Source: Campylobacter canadensis (GTDB taxonomy: Bacteria > Campylobacterota > Campylobacteria > Campylobacterales > Campylobacteraceae). From it: a DNA stretch of 64,000 nt. The stretch's first letter is position 1. Every line of letters begins with the position of its first letter. Below are positions 28,079-35,760 of the stretch, piece after piece. A program made the position numbers and the translations under genes. The DNA is taken from positions 682,001-746,000 of the forward strand of contig NZ_CP035946.1 of the NCBI RefSeq assembly GCF_013177655.1, in the 5' to 3' direction. A model generated the notes under the pieces. The model did no database searches, was not told the DNA's origin, and saw nothing but the letters and a program-made list of their open reading frames with translations.

Positions 28079-28858
28079 GTTCTGCCTTAGTTCTGCCTTA
28101 GTTGTGCCTTAGTTGTGCTTGAGTTGTGCCTTAGTTGTGCCTTAGTTGTGCTTGAGTTGTGCTTGAGTTGTGCTTGAGTTGTGCTTGAGTTGTGCCTTAG
28201 TTCTGCCTTAGTTGTGCCTTAGTTGTGCTTGAGTTGTGCCTTAGTTGTGCCTTAGTTGTGCCTTAGTTGTGCTTGAGTTGTGCTTGAGTTGTGCTTGAGT
28301 TGTGCCTTAGTTGTGCCTTAGTTGTGCTTGAGTTGTGCTTGAGTTGTGCTTGAGTTGTGCTTGAGTTGTGCCTTAGTTGTGCCTTAGTTGTGCTTGAGTT
28401 GTGCTTGAGTTGTGCTTGAGTTGTGCTTGAGTTGTGCTTGAGTTGTGCTTAGTTGTGCTTGAGTTGTGCTTGAGTTGTGCTTGAGTTGTGCTTGAGTTGT
28501 GCTTGAGTTGTGCTTGAGTTGTGCTTGAGTTGTGCTTGAGTTGTGCTTGAGTTGTGCTTGAGTTGTGCTTGAGTTGTGCTTGAGTTGTGCTTGAGTTGTG
28601 CTTGAGTTGTGCTTGAGTTGTGCTTGAGTTGTGCTTGAGTTGTGCTTGAGTTGTGCTTGAGTTGTGCTTGAGTTGTGCTTGAGTTGTGCTTGAGTTGTGC
28701 TTGAGTTGTGCTTGAGTTGTGCTTGAGTTGTGCTTGAGTTGTGCTTGAGTTGTGCTTGAGTTGTGCTTGAGTTGTGCTTGAGTTGTGCTTGAGTTGTGCT
28801 TGAGTTGTGCTTGAGTTGTGCTTGAGTTGTGCTTGAGTTGTGCTTGAGTTGTGCTTGA
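28079..28858. repeat. Large 11-bp minisatellite, 71 tandem units
   Basis: 780 bases made of 70 units of 11 bp and one of 10 bp. Three unit types occur: A = GTTGTGCTTGA, B = GTTGTGCCTTA, C = GTTCTGCCTTA. In order: CC B A BB AAAA B C B A BBB AAA BB AAAA BB AAAAA, then a 10-bp unit GTTGTGCTTA at 28442-28451, then 37 identical A units to the end. On the plus strand each A unit has only one A and one C, so the array is GT-rich with strong strand asymmetry, and its G+C (5/11) is well above its surroundings. The plus strand has TGA in every frame; the minus strand is open in A units but has no start codon. It is not CRISPR: there are no spacers. Confidence 0.97.
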
Positions 28859-29588
28859 GTGGCTGAAACTTAAAATAAAATAAAATTAAGTTATTTCTAA
28901 GTTTAGTTTTTGGAATTTAGCTTTTAGTATTGAAAATCACTTTATTATTTTTAAGTAAAATTTATACTTTTTATTACTTGTATTTTATTAGTATTTTCTT
29001 GCTTTATGGTTGTTTTTAGCTTACAAATACTTGCAGTAATACAAATAGTTTTTGTTTCAATACAGCTTTAATAAATTATTTTTAATATGATTTTATCTTA
29101 AATATAAGCTTTAATAGAATTTTTTACACTTTAAAGTTTAAGATTTAAAACAAATAAAAAGTTTTAAAAAAATTAAGCTTTGTTTTAGACTATTTTTTAT
29201 AGCAAGTAAAATTCTATAAGTTAAAATATTAATTTAACATAAAATTAATTTTTATAGACTTTAAGAAAGTCAAATATAGATGTAGATGAAATATTTTTAG
29301 TTAAAAGCTATGCTTAAACTAAGCTTGTTTGTGGCAATTTAATAATTCACAAGCAAGAATTTAATATTTTTTAAAATACTTAAAACAAGTATGAAATTAG
29401 AGCTTGCAAAAGATTTTTAAATAATAAAACATAAGACTATAAAATAATATTATAAAAAAATTTTAATATTTTTTAAAAATAGAATAAAAGAATAAAAATT
29501 TTAATTATGTTAGTAATTTTCGTATTTGTGTAATTATTTTAATATTAAAAGTAGAATTTTTAATTAAAAATAAATAACTCCAAAGGAA
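28859..29588. other. Gene-free AT-rich right flank of the minisatellite
   Basis: 730 bases without a supported coding frame. The only notable structure is a stem-loop at 29324-29357, CTTGTTTGTG / CACAAGCAAG (10 positions, one G-U) with a 14-base loop, followed by T-rich sequence. It could be an RNA terminator or part of an untranslated RNA, but nothing else supports this. Confidence 0.5.
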
Positions 29589-29891
29589 TTATTTATTTTC
29601 ACAAGATATCCCTAAAACTTTGCAGTATTCGCAATAAACACAGCTTACTGACCTTTTTGCACATACTAAAGGAATATTTCTTTTTTTTGCTTGAGATTTA
29701 ATTTTTTTCATAGTATTGTGGTTTAAAAAACTAGTTAGCATTACAACACAATTTGTATCTTGAGGAATGCTTTGACGATTAACTCTATTTTCATTTCTAG
29801 CATCCCAATGTGTAATACTTTTTGCACCTAAATTATGCAACACAGCTTTTATAGGGGTAATTTCATCAGCGCCTATTACTAAAACTGACAT
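29589..29891 (-). CDS. DUF2325-family protein
   Basis: 100 residues. The fold begins SVLVIGADEITPIKAVLHNL, with a middle VVMLTSFLNHNTMKKIKSQA and a Cys-rich end (Cys84, 87, 90, 97: CVYCEYC), matching the DUF2325 family. The CxxCxxC end suggests metal or redox binding; the family's function is not established. AAGGAG precedes the ATG. It lies 168 bases downstream of a rhodanese gene on the same strand, in a region with a perfect 12-bp palindrome at 29952. Confidence 0.85.
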   Translation of the reverse strand: MSVLVIGADEITPIKAVLHNLGAKSITHWDARNENRVNRQSIPQDTNCVVMLTSFLNHNTMKKIKSQAKKRNIPLVCAKRSVSCVYCEYCKVLGISCENK

Positions 29892-29951
29892 AAGTTTCTC
29901 CTTGTAAAAAATTTGTTAATATTTTACACTTAGAAACTTAAATAAAACTGA

Positions 29952-29963
29952 TAATAATTATTA
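29952..29963. promoter_or_regulatory. Palindrome upstream of the DUF2325 gene, possible operator
   Basis: TAATAATTATTA is a perfect 12-bp palindrome about 60 bases upstream of the DUF2325 start. It resembles half of a Fur- or PerR-type site, but in DNA this AT-rich the match may be chance. Confidence 0.3.
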
Positions 29964-30059
29964 CTATGTAAAAAATCTATAAATTTTAATAAAATAAATA
30001 ATTAGTAAATTTTTTATAAAAATTAAAGTATTTTTTATAAAAAGTGTAAAAAAGTAACA

Positions 30060-30383
30060 TTATTTACAAATTAGAGCTGGTTTTTCTTGTAAAAATGCTA
30101 AAATTCCACCTTCTAAATTCTTTACATTTACCCCATCGCTAAGTAGAATTTGCGTTAAATATTCACTTCTACCCCCACTTCTACACATTAGTAATATCTC
30201 TTTATTATCTTCTTTAAAGGATAAAAGTTTATCTTTTATATAAGCTAAATCTAAATTACTAAAATCTAATGCTAAAAGTTTTGAATTTTTTACATAAAAT
30301 TCATTTATTTCTGCTTGTGTTCTAATATCAACTAGGGTAAAATTATTTTCATTGTAATCTTTTATACTAACATTGTAACTCAT
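30060..30383 (-). CDS. Single-domain rhodanese-like sulfurtransferase
   Basis: 107 residues, one rhodanese domain: TLVDIRTQAEINEFYV at the N terminus and the active-site loop CRSGGRS with catalytic Cys67, then LEGGILAF. The six-residue loop fits a sulfurtransferase or persulfide carrier rather than a phosphatase. No signal peptide is seen, so it is cytoplasmic. It lies upstream of the DUF2325 gene on the same strand and diverges from dctA across 126 bases. Confidence 0.9.
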   Translation of the reverse strand: MSYNVSIKDYNENNFTLVDIRTQAEINEFYVKNSKLLALDFSNLDLAYIKDKLLSFKEDNKEILLMCRSGGRSEYLTQILLSDGVNVKNLEGGILAFLQEKPALICK

Positions 30384-30509
30384 ATTTGTCCTTTATTGTG
30401 TAAATTTGTAACAAGATTTGATTTTTATTGTATTTTATTTTAAATAATCTTTGATTTTTTGCCTTAGATTTTTAAAATAAAATAAATTTTAACACACAAA
30501 GGAAACAAT

Positions 30510-31820
30510 ATGAAAACTTCTATCTATAAAAGTTTAGTATTTTGGGTAATTATAGGTCTCATTTTAGGTGTAATTGTTGGTGCTTGTAATCCTATTAAAA
30601 TTGGTGCGATAGATAATTTAGCAATATGGTCTAAAGTATTTATTGATATTTTTATTAAGGCATTAAAATTACTTATTGGACCTATTATTTTTGTAATGAT
30701 TATTTTAGGAATTCTTGGTTTAGGTGATATTAAAAAAGTAGGCTCAATTGGTCTTAAAGCAGTGATTTATTTTGAAGTTGTAAGCACCTTAGCTCTTGCG
30801 ATAGGTATTTTTATGGCAAGGGTTTTACAGCCTGGAGCTGGACTTAATCTTGACCCTACAAGTTTAGATGCAAAAAGTGTTGAAAAATATGTAAGCGCTG
30901 CAAGTTCTGATAGTGCTTCATTTTTAGGAGTATTAAAATCTGCTATTCCTAGTGATATTTTAAGCCCATTTACTGAAGGTAAAACACTGCAAGTTTTATT
31001 TATAGCTTTAATAACAGCTTTTATAGTTGTGACTTTAAAAGAAGATGATAGAAATTACATTAAAAGAGCCTTAGAAGTTTTACAAGCTTTTGTGTTTAAA
31101 ATCTTAACTATTGTAATGTATTTTAGCCCGCTTGCAACATTTGGTGCAATGGCATTTTTGGTGCAAAAATACGGAATTTCTTCTTTGCAAAATATGGTTT
31201 ATTTATTAGTTGTAATGCTTATTTCTTGCTTAGTTTTTATTTTTGGAATTTTAGGATTAATTTGTTTTTTTGCTAAAATTAATATTTTTAAATTTATGCG
31301 TTTTATTGCTAAGGAGCTTTTAATTGTATTTACAACTTCTTCAAGTGAAAGTGCTTTACTACCATTAATGAAAAAACTTGAAAAAGCAGGAGTTGATAAG
31401 GCCTGTGTTGGACTTGTATTGCCTACTGGTTATAGTTTTAATCTTGATTGTACTAATATATATTTAGCTTTATGTGTAATCTTTTTAGCACAAGCTTTTA
31501 ATATTGATTTATCTTTGTGGCAAGAAATTACTATTTTACTTATATTAATGGTTACTTCAAAAGGTGCAGTAGGGGTTACTGGCAGCGGTTTTATAGTTTT
31601 AGCAGGAACGCTATCTTCGTTAGGTAATGATTTAATTCCAGTTGCTACTGTATCTATTTTATTAGGAGTTGATAAGTTTATGAGTGAAATGAGAGCTTGT
31701 GGAAATTTATGTGGCAATTCAGTAGCTTGTGTTATTGTTGCTGTATGGAATAAGCAAATTGATATGGATAAATTTAGATACGCCCTAGATCACCCAAATG
31801 AATATAGGATACAAGATTAA
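30510..31820 (+). CDS. dctA: Dicarboxylate/amino acid:cation symporter (DAACS family)
   Basis: 436 residues with about eight membrane helices and the hairpin motifs of the family: TTSSSESALLPLMKKLEK, then LPTGYSFNLDCTNIYLALCV, and the C-terminal SEMRACGNLCGNSVACVIVA. It imports C4-dicarboxylates or acidic amino acids with cations. The NLDCTNIYL and LCGNSVA substrate-site residues fit a C4-dicarboxylate carrier like C. jejuni DctA, but aspartate/glutamate is possible. AAAGGA precedes the ATG, and the stop overlaps the next gene as TAATG. Confidence 0.88.
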   Translation: MKTSIYKSLVFWVIIGLILGVIVGACNPIKIGAIDNLAIWSKVFIDIFIKALKLLIGPIIFVMIILGILGLGDIKKVGSIGLKAVIYFEVVSTLALAIGIFMARVLQPGAGLNLDPTSLDAKSVEKYVSAASSDSASFLGVLKSAIPSDILSPFTEGKTLQVLFIALITAFIVVTLKEDDRNYIKRALEVLQAFVFKILTIVMYFSPLATFGAMAFLVQKYGISSLQNMVYLLVVMLISCLVFIFGILGLICFFAKINIFKFMRFIAKELLIVFTTSSSESALLPLMKKLEKAGVDKACVGLVLPTGYSFNLDCTNIYLALCVIFLAQAFNIDLSLWQEITILLILMVTSKGAVGVTGSGFIVLAGTLSSLGNDLIPVATVSILLGVDKFMSEMRACGNLCGNSVACVIVAVWNKQIDMDKFRYALDHPNEYRIQD

Positions 31821-32524
31821 TGAAAAGATTATTTTTACTATTTAGTGCAATGTTTTTATACGCTAATTCTCCAGCTAATGAAGCTTTAGAATTAGCTAAG
31901 GTTGATGATTTTCTTAAGTCTTTAAACAAATGTTCAAATTATGATTACAAAGCTTGTAGTAATTTAGAAAATTATACTTTTAATTTAGAATCAAAAATTA
32001 TAAATTCTTATATGCAAACATTGTGCGATAGTAAAAATAAAGCAGCTTGTTATTTTATTAGTGCTTCAAAAGCCGATGCAAAGAGCGATTTATTTTCTTT
32101 ATGTAAGGATAATTTTCATTTAGCTTGTACTAGTGTTGTAATTAGATATTCTAAAGATATAAACGACGCTTTATCAGTATTAAATGCTCAATGTTTAAGC
32201 GATAAAAATTACCATTCTTGTTATGAAAGTGCTAAAATTTATAGTAGTATTTTAGATTCGGAAAATACAATAAAATATTCAAGTAAATCTTGTGTTAAAA
32301 ATTCTTTTGCAGCTTGTAGATTGCAAGCACAAGCTTTAGAACAAGCAAATAAAGATAAAGATTCTTTAAGGCTTTATGATAAAACTTGCTCTAAAAAAGA
32401 TTTTTATTCTTGCATAAAACTTTTTAATTTTTACAAAGCACAAAATAATACTAAATATATGGTGAAATATTTAAAAGAAGCTTGTAATATAAAAGATTTT
32501 CAAGCTTGTTCGTTATTAAAATAG
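31820..32524 (+). CDS. Hcp-like cysteine-rich Sel1-repeat protein, secreted
   Basis: 234 residues. A signal peptide (MKRLFLLFSAMFLYA) is followed by seven helical repeats, each with a Cys pair spaced C-x7-C (C-x8-C once), 14 Cys in all: for example CSNYDYKAC, CDSKNKAAC, CVKNSFAAC. This is the disulfide-stapled Sel1-like pattern of the Helicobacter cysteine-rich proteins, some of which bind beta-lactams; no activity can be claimed here. It is coupled to dctA by TAATG, and its stop codon ends in the first base of tRNA-Ser. Confidence 0.85.
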   Translation: MKRLFLLFSAMFLYANSPANEALELAKVDDFLKSLNKCSNYDYKACSNLENYTFNLESKIINSYMQTLCDSKNKAACYFISASKADAKSDLFSLCKDNFHLACTSVVIRYSKDINDALSVLNAQCLSDKNYHSCYESAKIYSSILDSENTIKYSSKSCVKNSFAACRLQAQALEQANKDKDSLRLYDKTCSKKDFYSCIKLFNFYKAQNNTKYMVKYLKEACNIKDFQACSLLK

Positions 32525-32611
32525 GGTAGGTGTCTGAGTGGCTAAAAGAGCACGCCTGGAACGCGTGTAAGGCAAAAACCTTCGTGGGTTCAAATCCCAC
32601 TCTACCCGCCA
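32524..32611 (+). tRNA. tRNA-Ser (anticodon GGA)
   Basis: Complete 88-base cloverleaf. The acceptor GGGTAGG pairs with TCTACCC (one G-U); D arm TCT/AGA; anticodon stem CACGC/GCGTG with loop CTGGAAC, anticodon GGA; long variable arm AAGG/CCTT as expected for a class II tRNA; T arm GTGGG/CCCAC with TTCAAAT; discriminator G and an encoded CCA (32609-32611). The first base is the G of the upstream TAG stop codon. Confidence 0.97.
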
Positions 32612-32621
32612 AAGGAAAAAT

Positions 32622-33017
32622 ATGAAAGATATAATAAGTATTTATGAATTTTTAAAAAATAATCATATACAAATTCTAAGCACTAGCATAGATAATACTC
32701 CTATTTCAAGACCAATTGCGAGTGCTTTATTGTATGAAGAAAAAATATTTTACTGTATGAATAAAGACAAAAAAATGTATGAGCAGTTAAAAATAAATTC
32801 TAAAATTAGCATTTGTGTTTGTGCTAGTGATTTTTCTTGGATAAGAATTAATGCAGATGCAATTTTTAGCGATGATTTAAGGGTTAAGCAAGAATATATT
32901 AATCAAGGTAGAACAAGGTTTAAAAACGCAAATGATGATAATTTTGCTGTGTTTTATTTAAAAAATATAAAGGCTCAAATTCATAAAAAAGCCGAAGTTG
33001 TAAATATTAATTCATAA
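32622..33017 (+). CDS. Pyridoxamine 5'-phosphate oxidase-like split-barrel protein
   Basis: 131 residues with the split-barrel flavin-binding fold: QILSTSIDNTPISRPIASAL, IFYCMNKDKKMYEQLKINSK, ISICVCASDFSWIRINADAI and VFYLKNIKAQIH near the end. Proteins of this type bind FMN, F420 or haem and act as small reductases or haem-degrading proteins; this one is too short for true PdxH. AAAGGA lies between the tRNA end and the ATG, so it is probably on a transcript with tRNA-Ser. It ends at a hairpin shared with pyrE. Confidence 0.83.
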   Translation: MKDIISIYEFLKNNHIQILSTSIDNTPISRPIASALLYEEKIFYCMNKDKKMYEQLKINSKISICVCASDFSWIRINADAIFSDDLRVKQEYINQGRTRFKNANDDNFAVFYLKNIKAQIHKKAEVVNINS

Positions 33018-33033
33018 CCTTTTAAAGGTTATG
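33013..33033. terminator. Bidirectional terminator between the split-barrel gene and pyrE
   Basis: CATAACCTT / AAGGTTATG, a perfect 9-bp stem with a 3-base loop, lies between two convergent genes. A TTTTATTTTT run follows on the plus strand. Confidence 0.8.
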
Positions 33034-33037
33034 AGTT

Positions 33038-33640
33038 TTATTTTTGAGCATTTCTCCACTCATTTAGTATTTTTAATTCATCTTCATTTAACATAGAAGA
33101 AAAAGCACTAAAACCGCTTAAGCTAAAACATTCACAATTATTTTTTGCAAAATTTTCTTTTGCTTGATTTAATTCATAAGAAAAAATACTAAATATTTTA
33201 TCTACATTAAGTCCGTGGGCTCTAGCTGCTAACAGTGCATTTATACTTGATTGTCCACTTGAGATTAAATCTTCAATAATAACGCATTTTTGACCTAATT
33301 CAAATACCCCTTCAATCATTTTAGCTCTACCATGAGTTTTATTTTTGCTTAGAATATAAACAAGAGGTTTATTTAAAATCTGTGCAACCCAAGCACCGTG
33401 AGCAATAGCACCAGTAGCAGTTGCAGCGATTATTTCACAATCAGGTGCTTTTTGCATTATTAATTTTGCTAATTCGTTTGCTATAAATGTTCTTTGAGTT
33501 GGGTATGAAATTAATACTCTATTATCGCAATATATCGGACTTTTAATTCCACTTGAATAAGTGAAAAATTCTTTAGTATTAATAAAAATAGCACCACAAT
33601 CTTTTAAAACCTTTACAACTTCATTTCTAACATCACTCAT
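33038..33640 (-). CDS. pyrE: Orotate phosphoribosyltransferase
   Basis: 200 residues. The PRPP-binding motif is VIIEDLISSGQSS; the N terminus has FFTYSSGIKSPIYCDNR and the middle ATATGAIAHGAWVAQ. It converts orotate and PRPP to OMP, the substrate of PyrF encoded just upstream. It overlaps pyrF by 8 bases behind an AAAGGAGAAG ribosome-binding site, so the last two steps to UMP are translated together. Confidence 0.95.
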   Translation of the reverse strand: MSDVRNEVVKVLKDCGAIFINTKEFFTYSSGIKSPIYCDNRVLISYPTQRTFIANELAKLIMQKAPDCEIIAATATGAIAHGAWVAQILNKPLVYILSKNKTHGRAKMIEGVFELGQKCVIIEDLISSGQSSINALLAARAHGLNVDKIFSIFSYELNQAKENFAKNNCECFSLSGFSAFSSMLNEDELKILNEWRNAQK

Positions 33641-34352
33641 ATTCTTCTCCTTTTATACAATTAAAATAAGCCCTAATTGGGTCTTTTGAATTTGTTATCA
33701 TTCTACCAGCTACAATATAATCTATATTGTTTTCTTTAGCAAATTTTGGACTAGCAACCCTTTCTTGGTCGTTACTTTCTTGATTTTTAAATCTTATACC
33801 AGGGCAAAGTGCTTTTAGCTTAGTATCTTTTAGCAAATGTGCTTCATAAGCACTGCAAACAACTCCGTCAAAATTTGCTTTATTTAAAATATTTATTCTT
33901 TGTTTAACGCTTTCTTGCATATTAGTTTTTAGCATTAAATCATTTTTTAAATCATCTTCATTTAAGCTTGTAAGAATGCTAATTCCAAATAATTCACATT
34001 TACTGTTTAATTCTTCTTTTGCTTTTCTTGCAGCCTTAAGCGAATTTAAACCAGCAAAAGAATGTATGCTTAAAATATCAATATTTTTTTGCATTAGGCT
34101 TAAAGATGCGTTGTAGATTGTGTTTGGAATATCAATTAATTTTAAATCTAAAAAGATTTTATACTCTTGTAAGTATTTTAATATTTCATCACCTGCTGTA
34201 TAATAAAGCCACATTCCAACCTTAAAATAAGGTTTTTCATACTCTAAGTTATTTTCTTTAGCATAGTTTTGTAATTTTTCATTTTGAAATTTTATAAGAA
34301 AATTTTTTACTTCATCTACGCTTTTAAAATCTAATGCTACAATTGTTTTCAT
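33633..34352 (-). CDS. pyrF: Orotidine 5'-phosphate decarboxylase
   Basis: 239 residues, normal length. The N terminus is MKTIVALDFKSVDEV; the catalytic D-x-K-xx-D array is in FLDLKLIDIPNT (Asp69, Lys71, Asp74); the phosphate-binding end is DYIVAGRMITNSKDP. It decarboxylates OMP to UMP. It lies between an MFS transporter (4-base ATGA overlap upstream) and pyrE (8-base overlap downstream), a three-gene operon on the minus strand. Confidence 0.95.
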   Translation of the reverse strand: MKTIVALDFKSVDEVKNFLIKFQNEKLQNYAKENNLEYEKPYFKVGMWLYYTAGDEILKYLQEYKIFLDLKLIDIPNTIYNASLSLMQKNIDILSIHSFAGLNSLKAARKAKEELNSKCELFGISILTSLNEDDLKNDLMLKTNMQESVKQRINILNKANFDGVVCSAYEAHLLKDTKLKALCPGIRFKNQESNDQERVASPKFAKENNIDYIVAGRMITNSKDPIRAYFNCIKGEEYE

Positions 34353-35542
34353 ATTTCTGCCTTAAATTTATTATAATTTTTTGATTTTAGCTGAGATAAA
34401 TTTATCATTACTAAAAAAGAGATTATATATAAAGAGCTTAAAAAACACATAACAAAATAAACACTATTGTATTTATCAAGTATAGCTCCGATTACAAAAG
34501 GGCTCATACCACCTATTGCTCTACCTACATTTACTATTATGTTGTTTGCACTTGCACTAACGCTTTTATCGTATAAAATATTTACTAAAGCTCCATATCC
34601 AGCAAACATACCATTGCTAAAAAATCCTATTATAAAACCAATTAAAATTAATTGATTGTAGTTTTGAATTAATGTAAATAAAAATACACAAACACTTGAA
34701 CCAATTAAAAATATAGAAAAGGAAATTCTAGCTCCAAACTTATCAAAAAACTTACCAAAAACCCACATTCCAATACTCATACCAAGAATAGTGCTAATCA
34801 TCCAATAAGAAGCATTTGCGTTAGATAAATCTAAAGTCTTTTTAGCAATAGTTGGAAGCCAATTCATAAGTCCAAAATATCCAGCTATTTGAATACTTGA
34901 CATAATGCAAAGACAAATACTTAAAAGAATTTTACCTTTAAAAGCACTTTTGTAATTAATTTTCATTATTTGTTCGTTGCTTTCTTCTTTTAAACTAAAC
35001 CTAATCCAAACAGCTAGTAAAACAGGGATAATTCCTATTAAAAATAAATATCTCCAACCATAATCTAGTAATAAAGCAGCTAAAATAGCAGCCAAAGCAA
35101 CCCCAACTTGCCCAAAAATAGCAATTATGCTAGATAGTTTTCCCATATTTTCTTTTTTAAATTCACAGGCTAATAAACCCATTCCAACACCATATTCTCC
35201 GCCAGCTCCAAGCCCTGCTAAAACACGAAAAAATACAAGCCAAAAATATGTATTTGCATAATAAATAAAAGCAGTTCCAATTGCAAATAAAATTATAGAA
35301 TATGAAAAAATCTTAATTTTACCATAGCGATCAGCTAAAAAACCAAAGAATAAACCGCCAACTAACATAGCAATATTTGTAGCCGATGAAATAAACCCAG
35401 CTTCTTTACCGCTTAGGGAAAATTCGTTAATAATTGAGCTTAAAGCATAAGCAATAAACATAATATCCATCATCTCAAGACACATACCAAGTGCGCTTGA
35501 AAGAAGAATTTTCTTTTGTCTTTTTGTGTAATTGAAAAACAT
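34349..35542 (-). CDS. MFS transporter in the pyrF-pyrE operon
   Basis: 397 residues with twelve predicted membrane helices. The loop between helices 2 and 3 holds the MFS signature GFLADRYGK, and the helix 4-5 region GLGAGGEYGVGMGLL is typical of acid-type sugar or aromatic acid symporters. The substrate is not known. Because its stop overlaps pyrF and no other gene is in the operon, uptake of a pyrimidine precursor such as orotate or dihydroorotate is an attractive guess. No helix residue proves this. Confidence 0.85.
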   Translation of the reverse strand: MFFNYTKRQKKILLSSALGMCLEMMDIMFIAYALSSIINEFSLSGKEAGFISSATNIAMLVGGLFFGFLADRYGKIKIFSYSIILFAIGTAFIYYANTYFWLVFFRVLAGLGAGGEYGVGMGLLACEFKKENMGKLSSIIAIFGQVGVALAAILAALLLDYGWRYLFLIGIIPVLLAVWIRFSLKEESNEQIMKINYKSAFKGKILLSICLCIMSSIQIAGYFGLMNWLPTIAKKTLDLSNANASYWMISTILGMSIGMWVFGKFFDKFGARISFSIFLIGSSVCVFLFTLIQNYNQLILIGFIIGFFSNGMFAGYGALVNILYDKSVSASANNIIVNVGRAIGGMSPFVIGAILDKYNSVYFVMCFLSSLYIISFLVMINLSQLKSKNYNKFKAEI

Positions 35543-35737
35543 TTTTTACCTTTAAAAAAAATAATTTTTAGAAAAGTAAAAGGCCTTAAGTTTTCTAATT
35601 TTTTGTTTGAGTTTTTTAAGCACAAACTCTTAATTTTATTCTTTTTGATTTAATAAATTAGTAAATAAAGTAATTTTTTTAAAAAAATTTATAAAAATAA
35701 TTAAAAAAAAGATAATTAAATATAAATATTAATAAAA

Positions 35738-35757
35738 CTAGCCCAAAAAAGGGCTAG
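35738..35757 (-). terminator. Rho-independent terminator of the DASS transporter gene
   Basis: CTAGCCC / GGGCTAG, a 7-bp stem with a 6-base loop, lies 3 bases beyond the stop codon of the minus-strand gene and is followed on that strand by TTTTATT. Confidence 0.8.
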
Positions 35758-35760
35758 AAA

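Noticed and set aside
28079-28858. CRISPR array
   Set aside because: Units are contiguous with no spacers, and the unit is only 11 bp. No cas genes are in the window.
27852-29588. Decayed gene or prophage remnant around the minisatellite
   Set aside because: No stretch resembles a known protein in any frame, and no mobile-element gene, attachment repeat or tRNA flanks it.
35543-35737. Pyrimidine attenuator in the leader of the MFS-pyrF-pyrE operon
   Set aside because: Only weak 6-bp pairings in AT-rich DNA were found; no alternative terminator/antiterminator pair could be drawn.
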